64,000 nucleotides of DNA from Dolomedes plantarius. Taxonomy: Eukaryota; Arthropoda; Arachnida; Araneae; Dolomedidae. Location of the stretch: assembly GCA_907164885.2 (NCBI GenBank), contig OU015490.1, forward strand, positions 210,939,943-211,003,942, given 5' to 3'. A program made the position numbers and the translations under genes. Shown here piece after piece: positions 1-11,169 of the stretch (positions within the stretch are counted from its first letter, which is position 1; each line of letters begins with the position of its first letter). The notes below the pieces were generated by a model. The model was not told the origin of the DNA and did not search any database. It was given only the letters and a program-made list of their open reading frames with translations.

Positions 1-28
1 ATTGTTCAGAAAATAAACCAATAAAATA

Positions 29-1060
29 AACTGAAGTGCCACTGAATTAGGGATATCTACCTAGTAACGAGTTGGGCCTCCTCTGGCCTTGATAACGGCT
101 GGTGACACGACGAGGCTTGACACGACTAGGCATAGATTCAGCAAGTTTCTGGAAACGTTCCACGGGAATAGCTTGCCAAATATTGGCTAAAGCTGTCCAT
201 AATTCAGTAAGGTTCTTTGGTGCTGTGTGATGGCCTTTCACGCCTTGTTCCAAAACATCCGAAAGACGTTCAATAGGATTTAAGTCTGGGCTTCTAGGTG
301 GCCAATTAATGACAGAGAAGTCAGATGAATGCCCATCCAACCAGCCAGTAGACAACCGGGACTTGTGAAAGGTACAGTTGTCTTGCTGGAAAACTCCATT
401 ACCGTGCTGATAACAGAACAGCATAAACGGATGGAGGTGATCACCCAGCAACTCTACGTACCGAATTGCATTGAGGGAGGTTGGTACACGCACCAAAGAT
501 CCCAAACTGTGCCCCGAAAAAACACCCCAGACCATGATTGAGCCACCATGTCCTTGTACAGTTCCAGCCAGACATGCAGGATCCATGGCTTCATGAGCCT
601 GAGGCCATATTCTCAGCCTCCCGTCGGCGTTAAGTAGTCGGAATCGAGACTCATCACTCCATGCTACTCGTTTCCAGTCCTCTACACTCCAGTCTCTGTG
701 CTCTCTTGCCCAGGCAAGACGTGCAGCCCGATGGCGAGTATAGAGCAATGGCACTCTCGTAGGTCGACGGCTCCCGAAACCCATACGGTGAAGCGAGCGT
801 TCGACAGTCCGTTTACTGACTGTACGACTGGGCACCGTCATTAAACTGGGTGGTAATTTGAGCTAATGCTTGGCTCCGCTGGCGACGTACAATACGCCTG
901 AGCCGTCTCTCACCACTCACTGTCAAGGCTAATTGTCCTTTGCAGTTTGCCCGATCGCTAGTTTTTTTTCACCATCCATGTATTCTTGGTATACTCTTGA
1001 CACTGTCGACCTTGAAAATATTAGCTGTCTGCCGATTTCGGAAATTGAATGGTCCATGCG
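29..1060 (-). mobile_element. Tc1-like transposon, copy A, truncated
   Basis: The left end carries the family terminal repeat (CTGAAGTGCCACTGAATTAG), matching the ends of the full-length copy at 53679-54896. Homology to that copy stops abruptly at 1060, in the region upstream of the transposase, so the second terminal repeat is lost. The transposase reads on the minus strand. The break is followed by unrelated AT-rich DNA, consistent with an old deletion or an insertion-linked loss. Confidence 0.9.
47..1060 (-). pseudogene. Tc1-like DDE transposase, N-terminus frameshifted
   Basis: Cut-and-paste transposase acting on TA target sites. The longest open frame (47-841, 264 codons) holds the catalytic DDE domain. 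The first Asp is in AWSDESRF, the second in FQQDN, and the Glu in SPDLNPIE; I count 36 residues between the second Asp and the Glu, against 34 in classical Tc1. The N-terminal paired-like helix-turn-helix lies in 842-1060 but in other frames, so the gene is broken. The C-terminus ends in an RYQGQRRPNSLLGRYP tail whose coding overlaps the terminal repeat region; a comparable RGGPTRY end is seen in copy C. Family assignment is firm; activity is very unlikely. Confidence 0.88.
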
Positions 1061-1554
1061 TTATTAAAACCAACCGTTAAAGCTAAATCTTTCATACGAT
1101 CTATGATCCCCCTGCTATTTTTTATTTAGAATGATATATAGTATGTAAAAGAGTACTATGTACTTATTCTTTCCATTCATATTATTGTATGTCATCGAAA
1201 GAAATACAACATAAATCCATGTTTTTAATAATTAACCGCAAAAACTTGTACTCTCCCCAGTATAAAATTTATTAACATAAATTGATAAAATTATAAACAT
1301 AAATTTGATATATTTATAAACATAAATTTTATACATTCATTTTTCAAAACTTGAGTAATTTATGTTTAGTGTGATATGATGAAACCCATACTCAAAACGT
1401 AGTGAGCTTATGAAAATTTGCTCACAATAATTTATTTAAATTATTTTTTGGCGTAGAGTTAGTTAATGCTCTACAGATAAGCAAATTATTTTTCCATAGT
1501 TTTGTAAATTAAAGGGTAATTCATTGTTGAAAACTATGATTAAAAGTTCAATAA
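1061..1554. other. AT-rich DNA without recognised gene
   Basis: No coding signal, RNA gene or element end was recognised. It contains short ATAAATTTAT-type repetitions at about 1266-1350. Confidence 0.5.
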
Positions 1555-1725
1555 ATTCTTATAAGTCAATTTTTTGAAAATATTTTCTTTTATCATTATA
1601 TAGGACATTCATTATCCAACACTTGATAGTAATATTTCTCAAAAATAGTACTATCAAATGTTGGATACTGAATGTCCTATATAATGATAAAAGAAAATAT
1701 TTTTAAAAAATTGACTTATAAGAAT
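1555..1725. repeat. Foldback inverted repeat, about 77-bp arms
   Basis: The left arm (about 1555-1631) and right arm (about 1649-1725) are near-perfect reverse complements with only a few mismatches by eye. They are separated by a loop of about 17 bases. Both arms contain ATAGGACATTC or its complement. The transcript would form a long hairpin. This could be a foldback MITE or a local palindromic duplication; no terminal signature of a known family was recognised. Confidence 0.85.
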
Positions 1726-1729
1726 TTTT

Positions 1730-1758
1730 GAGAAATATTACTATGAGAGTAATATTTC
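1730..1758. repeat. Short hairpin next to the foldback
   Basis: GAGAAATATTACT is followed after a short loop by its reverse complement AGTAATATTTCTC. The same words occur in the loop of the adjacent foldback (1628-1645), so the two structures share sequence. Confidence 0.75.
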
Positions 1759-2205
1759 TCATAATCACACAACAATGGAAGATAATTACAGAAACACATG
1801 CTTTTAAATACAGAAAAGAGCTGGTTTAAAATAAAATAGTTTATTTAGAAGTACGTAGCACGATCACACAATTTTTTTACATTTTCATATTCTACTGTAA
1901 ACAGGATCACTTCGTTGTACCTCTGCTCCATCTTTACAGCATCTGGGGAAAAAGAAAAAGAAAACCAGTCCATAAATTTAAGTGAAAGGAAAATGACTCT
2001 CATCCCCTGATATAATTTATAAATCAAAACAGTGTTTTTATTCCAATACATTAAGTGATAACCTGAAATAACTCTTAGGGTAATCTCATGTAACCTGTAT
2101 ATACTTTAAAGAACACTTTTATATCATTCAAAAAACAGCACAAGAGGAAAAAACAATTTGCTGAAACATGTATAGAGATTACTTATGTCAGTAAGGCAAA
2201 AACTT
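1759..2205. other. AT-rich DNA without recognised gene
   Basis: Nothing recognisable. A 68-codon open frame on the minus strand at 1845-2051 shows no family motif and is not supported as a gene. Confidence 0.5.
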
Positions 2206-2528
2206 TGTAAGGTATACATAAGATTCGATTGACAAGAATCCAACTTTTGAGTGAATAAATTAAAGAAGCTTTTTCAGATATGCTAATTTCGGCATACGCG
2301 CTTGGTATAAATACCATGCAGCTTGATTAATAAAAAAATATTGTTAAAGTTGTTAGATAAGGGAGTTAATTGAGCTACGAGGTAAGCAGCTCCAGGTGTT
2401 AACCAGCGCTTGTGCTTACGGGGCCCAAAGTTTACGTGGCAGAACTGTTGGTTTGACTCTCTAGTTTGTGAGTATTGCAAAGTGTATTTTTATTGAATGC
2501 TAATAAATATTTCATACTAGTAGTACGT
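2206..2528 (+). repeat. LTR-like dispersed repeat, copy 1, 3' truncated
   Basis: Begins TGTAAGGTATACA and contains a TATA-box-like TATAAATA at 2306-2313. It is collinear with copies at 9645-10083 (+) and 18514-18913 (-), up to the AGTAGTACGTA word near 2528. TG start, TATA box and length suggest a solo LTR, but the family was not identified. Open frames inside it on the minus strand (2283-2480) recur in the other copies because the DNA is repeated, not because of a supported gene. Confidence 0.55.
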
Positions 2529-2839
2529 ATTATCTGTACTAGTAGACAGATTCAGGTTGTTGAAAAACTTGAAACAAGCAGCGAACTAAATTGTAAACGT
2601 ATCATAAAGGGCGAGATAAAGGCAATAACTAAACGCGTTGGTGCGGCGTATAAGTTTGAGAAATTAGAATCTGCATTAAAATCTAATGCCTATACTCTAA
2701 AAAGTACGGACAAAAGTAAAGTGTGCACTACAAAACCTCCATCAAAGGATGAACGTGGCACACATAAGGTACACAAGGTTATCAAAAGGAAGAATTACAG
2801 TTTTAAAGGTCCTTTGTATAAGTACAGGAAGCGGAAGAT

Positions 2840-3015
2840 ATCTGCCTCCCAGCAAGGTTGGCCTCCTCCCAAGAGACCTCCTGTCCATCGTCAAGCCGGA
2901 CCAGTGCCTCAGGACCTACGACCTGCTGCACGAAGGATGCCCACACGGTCAACGAACCCCTTTACCTGGACTGCGACCATCAAGAGAGATTCCACGGAAT
3001 GGACAGACTGATGCA
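2840..3015 (+). pseudogene. Exon-like coding remnant, unidentified
   Basis: This stretch is clearly GC-richer than its surroundings and reads as protein. One frame gives VGLLPRDLLSIVKPDQCL followed by RTYDLLHEG. After a frameshift near 2937 another frame gives AHTVNEPLYLDCDHQ and ERFHGMDRLM. A pyrimidine-rich CTGCCTCCCAG just upstream could be a splice acceptor. The switch of frame suggests a broken exon or processed pseudogene; an unmarked intron is less likely given the short distance. I do not recognise the protein family. A 178-codon frame (2475-3011) covers the region, but its first half looks non-coding. Confidence 0.35.
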
Positions 3016-3210
3016 ACGAAGTTGCTGCCTTTATGAACAACTCTTGTATCGATTCTCTTATTCTAACTCCCACCCTTTAATAAAATCGAACCAAACTGGT
3101 TTGAAATTCCCCATTGTATATACTGTGCAAACATTTTGAGGGGAAGAGGTGAGCAACTGAAAAAAAAAACGGCATACTGTTTTATAAATTTTTGAAGGGG
3201 ACATGTAGGG

Positions 3211-3438
3211 TGTTTACGCCTGGTTAAAAGTTGAACTGTAACCGTCGTTATTTGGCGCCTATGAGTTGGCTGCAACAAGTGTTTACCCAGTTGAACTTTG
3301 TCTTTCGCTCGAGTAGGAAGCTTCATTCGGAAGCATCCCTAAATAAATGAGCCATATCGTTGGCTAACGTCAATAAATCTTTGATAACTGAAACTTGCCA
3401 GTTTATTTGAACTTTCTTCGTACAGTCCAGATCGACCA
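3211..3438 (+). repeat. 5' LTR of BEL/Pao element
   Basis: 228 bp, TG...CA ended. It contains AATAAA-type words (CTAAATAAATG and CAATAAATC) that could act in polyadenylation. I see no difference from the 3' LTR. Confidence 0.93.
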
Positions 3439-3492
3439 GTATGATCCTTGTACCGCCGGAGCTGAATTGGCTCGAATATTTCGATTAAAACT

Positions 3493-6400
3493 TTGTTTAC
3501 ATTTAACTTGGAAACGTATTGCATGAAAATGTCTAAGAAAGAAGAAATTAAAAAATCTTCGGAACTATTAAATACTGAATCGCCGGAACCATTAAAGACT
3601 TTGAATCGTAGGAAAGGCAATTGCCAGTCGAGAATTACAAAATTGAGAACATTTCTAAACGAAAAGGTATCGGAAGCTAACAAGATTGTGCTGCAAGCCA
3701 AAATTGATTCTGTGGTGGATATATCTGCTAAATTAGAAGACTTAAAAGTGGAGTATTATGAATTACTTGATGATGACGCTTTGGAGGACGTGGAATTGCA
3801 GTTTGAAAAGCTAGAAGAAGAGCTAGAAAATATCAAGGTAGGATTACAAGAATTTCTATTTCATTCTGATTCAGTTGATAAATTACAATTAAGCAAAATT
3901 CAAAAGGTGGATGATAATTATGTTAAATTGCCGGATGTTAAGTTACCCGAATTTAATGGTAATATAGAACAATGGAATATTTTTAAAGTACAATTTGATA
4001 GTTTAATAACTAATAATTCATCGTTATCCGATACTCAAAAGTTATTTTATTTGCGATCTGCTTTAAGAGTTGAAGCAAAATCTATTGAAACCCCAGAAGA
4101 CACATTTAAATCATTAATGACAGTTTTGATTGATAGATTCGAAAATAAACGATTAATTGTTCGCACTTATATTTTAAATATATTAAACATAGAAAAGTTG
4201 GCTAGTGAATCGGCTAAAGATATTAGAAACCTCATAGATATTTTAAACAGAAGTTTAAGAGGTTTGAAATTAATGGACTTAGAAACAAACGAACTGACTT
4301 ATCAGATTTTAATTAATATCCTGTTACAAAAATTAGATAAGGAATCTCGCAAACTTTATGAAATGAGTTTAACTACAACTGATTTGCCTAATTGAGATAC
4401 TTTTATTGAATTCCTGCAGAAAAGATCACAAATTTTAGAAAACATGCAAGGAGCGCAAAGTTTCTCTTTTAAAGTTAAAGCTTCGAACATACCAAAAAAT
4501 AAAACCTTTTTATTAAAGTCTAATAGCGACTTGTGTTCGTTGTGTAAACAATCACATATGATTTATAGATGTCCTTCGTTTCTGAAAATGACTCCTGTGC
4601 AGCGATTTAATGTGGTTAAAAGGAATAAACTTTGTTTAAACTGTTTAAGTGTATCCCACAAATTAACATCTTGCTCCTCTAAATACTCTTGCCGCTTATG
4701 TCAAGGCAAGCATAATTATCTGTTGTGTCGGAATGAAAATAATCAGTTCAATGAAACAAATTCGCCGGTGAAAGATTCTTCGCCAAGCTGGCAACCACCG
4801 GCCCAGACGTCTTTTTCGCCAGCTCCAATTGCAACCCCTCGGGTCTCCGATGATGTAAACATTTCAAATAACCAAGAAGTGTTGAGTTCTTTCTCAACCA
4901 TCAATGAAACTTTGAACAAAACAGTGCTGCTGACGACAGCTAATGTATGGGTTTGGTCTCCTGCTAGACATAACTATATTCGGGGAAGAACGATTCTCGA
5001 CAGTGCTGCTATGTCAAACTTCATATCAACAAGTTTTGCCTCGGAATTGGGTCTGGTAAAGAAAAAAGTAAACATTCCTGTTTGCGGTTTAGGTGGAATT
5101 TCAACTTGCGTCAAATGGAAAACGAGAGCATTAATCAGTAATAAAAATAATTCTTTTAAGCAGTTTATGGATCTATGTGTTGTATCGAAGATTACCGATG
5201 TCATCCCGCACTCGGTTCTTGACATTAAAGAAGTAAACATCCCACCGCGCTTGACACTTGCAGATCCGCAGTTCGATCAGCCTGGACCGATAGACTTGAT
5301 AATTGGGGCAGAATTCTTTTTTAATGTAATTAAAGATGGTAAACAAATTGTGTCAGATAATTTAATATTTCAAGATTCGGTTTTTGGTCTCCTTGCCAGT
5401 GGTTCGGTTATGACAAAATCTTCTAAAGAATATTGTGGGTTGATTTCTAATTCTGAAAACCTAGAGGATAGTATTCGAAAGTTTTGGGAGGTAGAAGAAG
5501 TGTCTTGTGATCGACCATTAAGTAAGGAAGAAGAATTCTGTGAAATTCCTTTTCAGAAAACTCATAAGCGAAATGAAACTGGTAGATTTGTCGTTAAGAT
5601 GCCAATTCAAGAAGAATTGAATATGTTAGGAAATTCTCGAAATTTAGCTGAAAAAAGACTGCAACAAACAATTTGTAGACAACACAAGAATCCGGATATG
5701 CATAGGCTCTATGATGACTTTCTTAAAGATTACGAGTCTCTTGGGCATATGGAAAGGGTTTCGAACGAAAATTCGTCTGCTGTAGTGTATTATTTACCAC
5801 ATCATGGAATTTACAAACCGGAAAAAAGTACAACGAAACTTAGAGTAGTGTTTAACGCGTCGGCCCCTACCACTTCGGGTAGAAGTTTAAATGATCTACT
5901 ACTTACAGGCGAAGTTAAAGAGGATATATTCGATATCATGCTACGATTTCGTAAACATAAAATAGTGATAACTGCTGACATAAAGCAAATGTTCAGACAG
6001 ATAATAATAGATCAAAGTCAGAGGGATCTATTGAGAATACTTTGGAAAGATAAAGAAAATCAAAAAACCGTTGTCTTTAACTTAAACACGGTGACTTATG
6101 GCACAAAAAGTGCTCCGTTCCTGGCAACAAGGGTTATTAAATAACTTGCCCGAGATGAATCTGCAAAATTCCCATTAGCTTCAGAAGTTGCGTTATCAGA
6201 TGTTTATATGGACGATATCGTTACTGGTTGCCCAGACGTTACTTCAGCCAAACTTTTGAAGGTTGAACTAATTGAAATGTTTCAAACATGCGGTATGAGC
6301 CTTCACAAATGGAATTCGAATTGTGAAAAACTTCTTGAAAATCAAAAACAAATTCGAGACGAGCATTCATTTGCTCCAGATTCAGAAGCTACGATCAAAA

Positions 6401-8775
6401 CCTTGGGAATGGTCTGGAAATCTAAGGAAGACCAGTTTATCTATAAAGTATCTGTAAAGCCACAAAATGTCTATACTAAACGAGATGTATTATCAACGAT
6501 TGCTAAGTTATATGACCCATTTGGATTAATCGGACCTGTTATTTGCAGAGCTAAAATTTTTATGCAGAAACTTTGGTTAGAAAAACTGAACTGGGATGAT
6601 AAATTACCAGAACAATTCGTCAATGAATGGCATTATTTTGTTAGCTCTTTAAAAGAAATTGAGCATATCACAATCAACAGGTATGTCTTAAAAGAGGAGG
6701 TTGAAGTTATCGCACTTTTTGGATTTTGTGATGCCTCAATCTCTGCCTATGGAGCTGTTGTTTACCTAACTTGTTACACTCGAACTAGATCTCATACCTC
6801 TAAAGTACTCGCTAGCAAATCTAGAGTCGCCCCGTTGAAGACTTTATCGATACCTCGTTTAGAATTATGTTCGTGCTGGTTACTTGCGCAACTGGTCAAC
6901 AAAGTTCTTGTTTCTTTGAAAATGACTATTGACAAGGTAGTTTTATTCTCGGACTCTACCATCGCCTTGGCATGGATCAGATCACTTCCTCATCAGCTAA
7001 AAACTTTTGTTGGCAACCGAGTTTCCAAAATACAATCTTTAACTTCAAATCATCAGTGGAAACATATCTCTTCCAGTGACAACCCTGCAGATGTTCTTTC
7101 CCGTGGAGTTGATCCTAAAGAACTTAAAACCTTGGAATTGTGGTGGAATGGACCACAGCTTGCCTTTGAAGAAATTCTAAATTCTCCGAATGAAAGTGGA
7201 ATGGACTCTCCTGATAAAGAACTATATTTAAGTGAACTAAAACAATCTTCGAACGCTAACTTGATTCTCACATCTAATAATGACTTTATTAACCAAATTC
7301 TTGATTTAAGTAATAGCTATGTTAAATTAATTAGAATTCTTAGCTTTATTTTCAGGTTTCAATACAATTGCAGAAATAAAGAGAAAAAACGTGGAACTAT
7401 CACTAAGGAGGAATTTAATGAGGCTAAACGATATTTAATCAAATCAGTACAGGTAAAAGTATTTTTCAAAGAATTAAGTTCTTTAAAGAAAAAGGAAAGG
7501 TTGAAGGACAATCATGTAAGTAATTTAAATATTTTTCTAGACAATGATGGATTAATTCGTGTTGGAGGTCGACTTAATTATTCAAATTTGTCATTTGACC
7601 AAAAGCACCCTATTTTGTTACCAAGAGATCATAAGCTAACTATTTTAATAATGCAATATTTCCACCTAAAGAATTTGCACGTTGGTGCTCAAACATTACT
7701 TAATTTTGTTAGACAAGAATTTTGGCCTTTAAATGGCAGAAATAACGCTAGAAAAATTGTCCATAATTGCATTACTTGTTTTAAAAATAAACCTAAAATA
7801 GAAGAACAATTAATGTCATCATTACCAAGGGAAAGAGTGACGATTAGCCCTACCTTTTTTAACACGGGTATTGATCTATGTGGCCCATTTTTTATAAAAT
7901 ATAAAAACCAACGTAAAGGTGTTGTAAGCAAAATTTATGTTGCTATTTTTGTGTGTTTTTCAACTAGAGCTATTCATTTAGATATTTTAACTGATTTGAC
8001 CTCGGATGCTTTAATTTCAACTTTGAAGAGATTTTTTGCCCGACGTGGTGTTCCCGCGACAATATTTTCAGACAACGCTACGAATTTTGTCGGAGCTAAT
8101 TCTGAACTGAAAAAACTGTACAAACTGGTACAAAAGCCATCTGATGATTTAGCATCATACTTAGTATCGCAGTCAATATCTTGGAAATTTCTTCCTCCCA
8201 GATCTCCGAATTTCGGGGGATTGTGGGAGGCTGGAGTCAAATCTTTTAAACATCATTTAAAGAGAACAGTAGGAAATTCAAAATTGACTCTGGAAGAATT
8301 TTTAACGGTAACTAATCAAATTGAAGGAATTTTGAATAGCAGGCCACTTATTCCACTCTCTTCGGACCCTAATGATTTTGAAACCCTAACCCCTGGCCAC
8401 TTCTTAATAGGTCGCCCAATCAATGCTATTCCAGAACCTGTATTATCCGATATGCCAAAAAATAAACTTTCTCGATGGCAGAAAATAACTAAATTTAATC
8501 AAATTATTTGGAAAAAATGGACACGAGATTATTTAAATCATTTACAGCAAAGAGGCAAACGGCTTTTTGACAAAAATAACATTACCACTGGAACACTAGT
8601 ACTACTAAAAGATGACAAATTACCAATTTGCACTTGGTCTATTGGTAGAATTCACGACACCATCCCAGGCAAAGATGGAAGAATACGAGTAGTCTTAGTA
8701 AAAACACCTCGTGGTATTTTTAAACGTAGTATATCTAATATTTGCATTTTACCTTTAAATAATATGGAGAGTTAA
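3493..8775 (+). pseudogene. BEL/Pao gag-pol polyprotein with two in-frame stops
   Basis: One frame of about 1760 codons from the ATG at 3493; ATGs at 3523 and 3529 are alternative starts. Order of domains: coiled N-terminal region; DUF1759-type Gag (about residues 150-300, LPEFNGN motif); CCHC-like knuckles (bases 4531-4740); aspartic protease with catalytic Asp in ILDSAAMSNF (Asp codon 4999); reverse transcriptase with YMDD at 6205-6216; RNase H (FGFCDAS near 6718, FSDSTIALAW near 6950); HHCC integrase finger (7660-7780); integrase core with Asp at 7873, Asp at 8071 and Glu at 8227; and a DUF5641-like C-terminus. Stops are TGA at 4393 inside Gag and TAA at 6142, about 21 codons before YMDD. 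Neither lies at a normal gag/pol boundary, so they look like nonsense mutations rather than programmed recoding. Confidence 0.95.
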
Positions 8776-9006
8776 AAGAGTTAATTTTATCTATATCTTT
8801 AATTTGTATAGTCTACTGAAGTATTTGTATGGAAGTGTATTTATAATTATATAAGTGTATGGTGTTTTACTGTATTGTGATCTACATATTAATTTTGTTT
8901 GTAAATTTTGAATTGTATTAATCTATGTATAATTTGAATATTGTACAAATATGGCTGTAAAATTGTTATTTTCTTGAAATCACTAGGATTTCAAAGTCGG
9001 GCGGTA

Positions 9007-9234
9007 TGTTTACGCCTGGTTAAAAGTTGAACTGTAACCGTCGTTATTTGGCGCCTATGAGTTGGCTGCAACAAGTGTTTACCCAGTTGAACTTTGTCTT
9101 TCGCTCGAGTAGGAAGCTTCATTCGGAAGCATCCCTAAATAAATGAGCCATATCGTTGGCTAACGTCAATAAATCTTTGATAACTGAAACTTGCCAGTTT
9201 ATTTGAACTTTCTTCGTACAGTCCAGATCGACCA
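9007..9234 (+). repeat. 3' LTR of BEL/Pao element
   Basis: 228 bp, appears identical to the 5' LTR. It is preceded by AAGTCGGGCGGTA, a poor polypurine tract, and followed by the TAGGG duplication. Confidence 0.93.
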
Positions 9235-9239
9235 TAGGG

Positions 9240-9644
9240 AATAGGAAAAAAATACATACTAACTACAGATAACAACTAACTAATGTACTAACTTCACAAA
9301 ACATAACACATGTGCATTATGAATTGGGGGAGAGCAGCTACAAACAGTCAAGAATTGTCATGCTGTGCAATTGTGTTCACACTTTTAACTAAAATAGATT
9401 TCTAAGGCTCAGTTGGCCAGCCCAGTATCGGCAACTCTGCAAATCCACTATGTGTTGGTGTCACCTGCACCCTTTGGGGTTAGTTTTGTAAAATGGGAGT
9501 GGTGTTTTTCCCTCACACAACGTGTGGAAGGTTTTTTGGCTTTGCCACCCATTATGTAAAAAGTCAGACCAGCACGCGTTTTCTGTTAGTTAACTGAAGC
9601 CGTTCAGACCTCAGCTACCTAATATTTTTTTCGAGGGAGGCCAG
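9240..9644. other. Unassigned DNA
   Basis: No gene or element end recognised. The part at about 9400-9600 is somewhat GC-richer but has no sustained frame. Confidence 0.45.
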
Positions 9645-10083
9645 TGTAAGGTAAACTTAAGATTCGATTCACCAGAATCAAACTTTTGAGTGAATGAATT
9701 AAAGAAGCTGCTTGTGATATGCTGATTTCGGCATACGCGCTTGGTATAAATACCATGCAGATTGATTAATAAAAAATTGTTGTTGAAGTTGATAGATAAG
9801 CGAGTTAAGGGATCTACGAGGTAAGCAGCTCCAGGTGTTAAACGGCGCTTGTGCTTAGGGGGCCCAAAGTTTACGTGGCAGAACTGCTGGTTTGACTCTC
9901 TAGTTTGTGAGTATTGCAAAGAGTATTTTTATTGAATGCTAATATATATTGCGAACTAGTAGTACGTATGCTCATTGTTGAAGAGCAAAATCTATATGTG
10001 CAAACATTTAAAATAAACATTGTTTCCTGTGTAAAGTGTGTTTATATCAAATTCATTTAGAGTGCCACTTCAAATTATATACA
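9645..10083 (+). repeat. LTR-like dispersed repeat, copy 2
   Basis: Starts TGTAAGG, carries the same TATAAATA box (about 9745) and ends TATATACA. It is followed by a conserved CCCAGGTTAGGGTAGAAGTG that is also found, slightly changed, next to the copy at 18514-18913. Length is about 439 bp. It is the longest copy and best defines both ends. The conserved bases beyond the CA end argue that some internal sequence was kept, or that this is not an LTR at all. Confidence 0.55.
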
Positions 10084-10239
10084 CCCAGGTTAGGGTAGAA
10101 GTGATCTATTCTCTATAACTTGTTGTCTAAGAATGAATAAAGTATAATTAATCAAATTCAATTAGGAAATGTAAATTCTGAGACAGGGGTTTAAAGAAAC
10201 AGCACCCAACACATGAGTAGAGTTTGAAATCTGTTGTCA

Positions 10240-11140
10240 TTTTATTGATAACTACTTCTATGAAATAAATTCCTACCACATTTGTTTGTAAAACCAATTA
10301 CATACTGTGAAAACTACTCATGTAATAAATATTTACTTGATTAAATAAATATACAAATACAAAATAGTTTTAAAATATTTGTTAAAGAGTATTCCCCTTT
10401 TCACAAAATTTCTGTCCGTACAGTGGAAAATCCAACCCTGTCAATCAATTTGTTATTATAGATATAAATAAAATAGGGTAGATTACCTTGATAGATTACA
10501 TTAATAAGCTCCAATGTTGAGCATAATTTCAGCGCAACATTGAAAACTGAATGAGAGACTTGTCTAGAATGACACCAAAATTTCCTCTTCACTATCGAGA
10601 AAAATGCTGTCGAAAGTAAAGAAACACAAGAATAAAGATTGAATGCTAAATAAAACATTAGCATACAAAATCTTAAATTTCTACATGTGATTACAACATG
10701 CCATAGAGAGCATTCATACAGATGCTGGGTCATTATAATTTTATGATTTTATGTGCTATTGTTTTATTTAGTATTCAATCTTCATTCTTGGGTTTCTTTA
10801 CTTACAATAAGAGAATGATTCTCGATAGTGAAGAGAAAATTGTGTTGTCATTCTAAACAAGTCTTTCAGTCAGCTTTCAATTATTGTGCTCTATCAAGGC
10901 ATTCTAATATATTTTATTTATATCTGTAATAACTAATCATTTAATGGACAGGATTGAATTTTTTACTGTACCTAGAGAAATTTAACGAAAAGGGTGAGAA
11001 CTATTTAACAACTATTCTATTAGTATAATATTGAATAAAGTAAACATTTATTACATGATGTAGCTTTCACAGTAATTGCTTTTACAAAAAATGTGGTAGA
11101 AAGTAATTTGGGATACTAACTTCTGCATAGTAGTTAATGC
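10240..11140. repeat. Long imperfect inverted repeat 1
   Basis: The left arm (about 10240-10660) and right arm (about 10765-11140) are reverse complements at roughly three quarters identity over several hundred bases. Matching words include CCTACCACATTTGTTTGTAA against the complement of 11090-11110, and the CACTATCGAGAA region near 10592 against TTCTCGATAGTGAAGAG near 10820. The loop is about 100 bases. No transposase or terminal signature was recognised. Confidence 0.82.
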
Positions 11141-11169
11141 AGTATATCTTTTTTTTCATTTAATTGTCA

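Larger units (their letters stand above)
3206..9239 (+). mobile_element. BEL/Pao LTR retrotransposon, structurally complete
   Basis: The element runs from 3211 to 9234 and is flanked by a 5-bp target duplication TAGGG (3206-3210 and 9235-9239). Both LTRs are 228 bp, start TGTTTACG, end CGACCA and appear identical by eye. The internal region encodes a single gag-pol reading frame interrupted by two stop codons. LTR identity implies a very recent insertion, while the stops imply that this copy cannot make a full polyprotein. The first bases after the 5' LTR show no convincing primer-binding site. Confidence 0.95.

Noticed and set aside
2283..2480. Repeated minus-strand frame starting MQYSQTRESNQQ, also at 9611-9919
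   Set aside because: It recurs because the underlying LTR-like repeat is duplicated. The copies differ in length and stops, and no protein family fits.
4393..4395. TGA as programmed readthrough between gag and pol
   Set aside because: It lies inside the DUF1759 Gag region, before the zinc knuckles, so it does not separate functional products.
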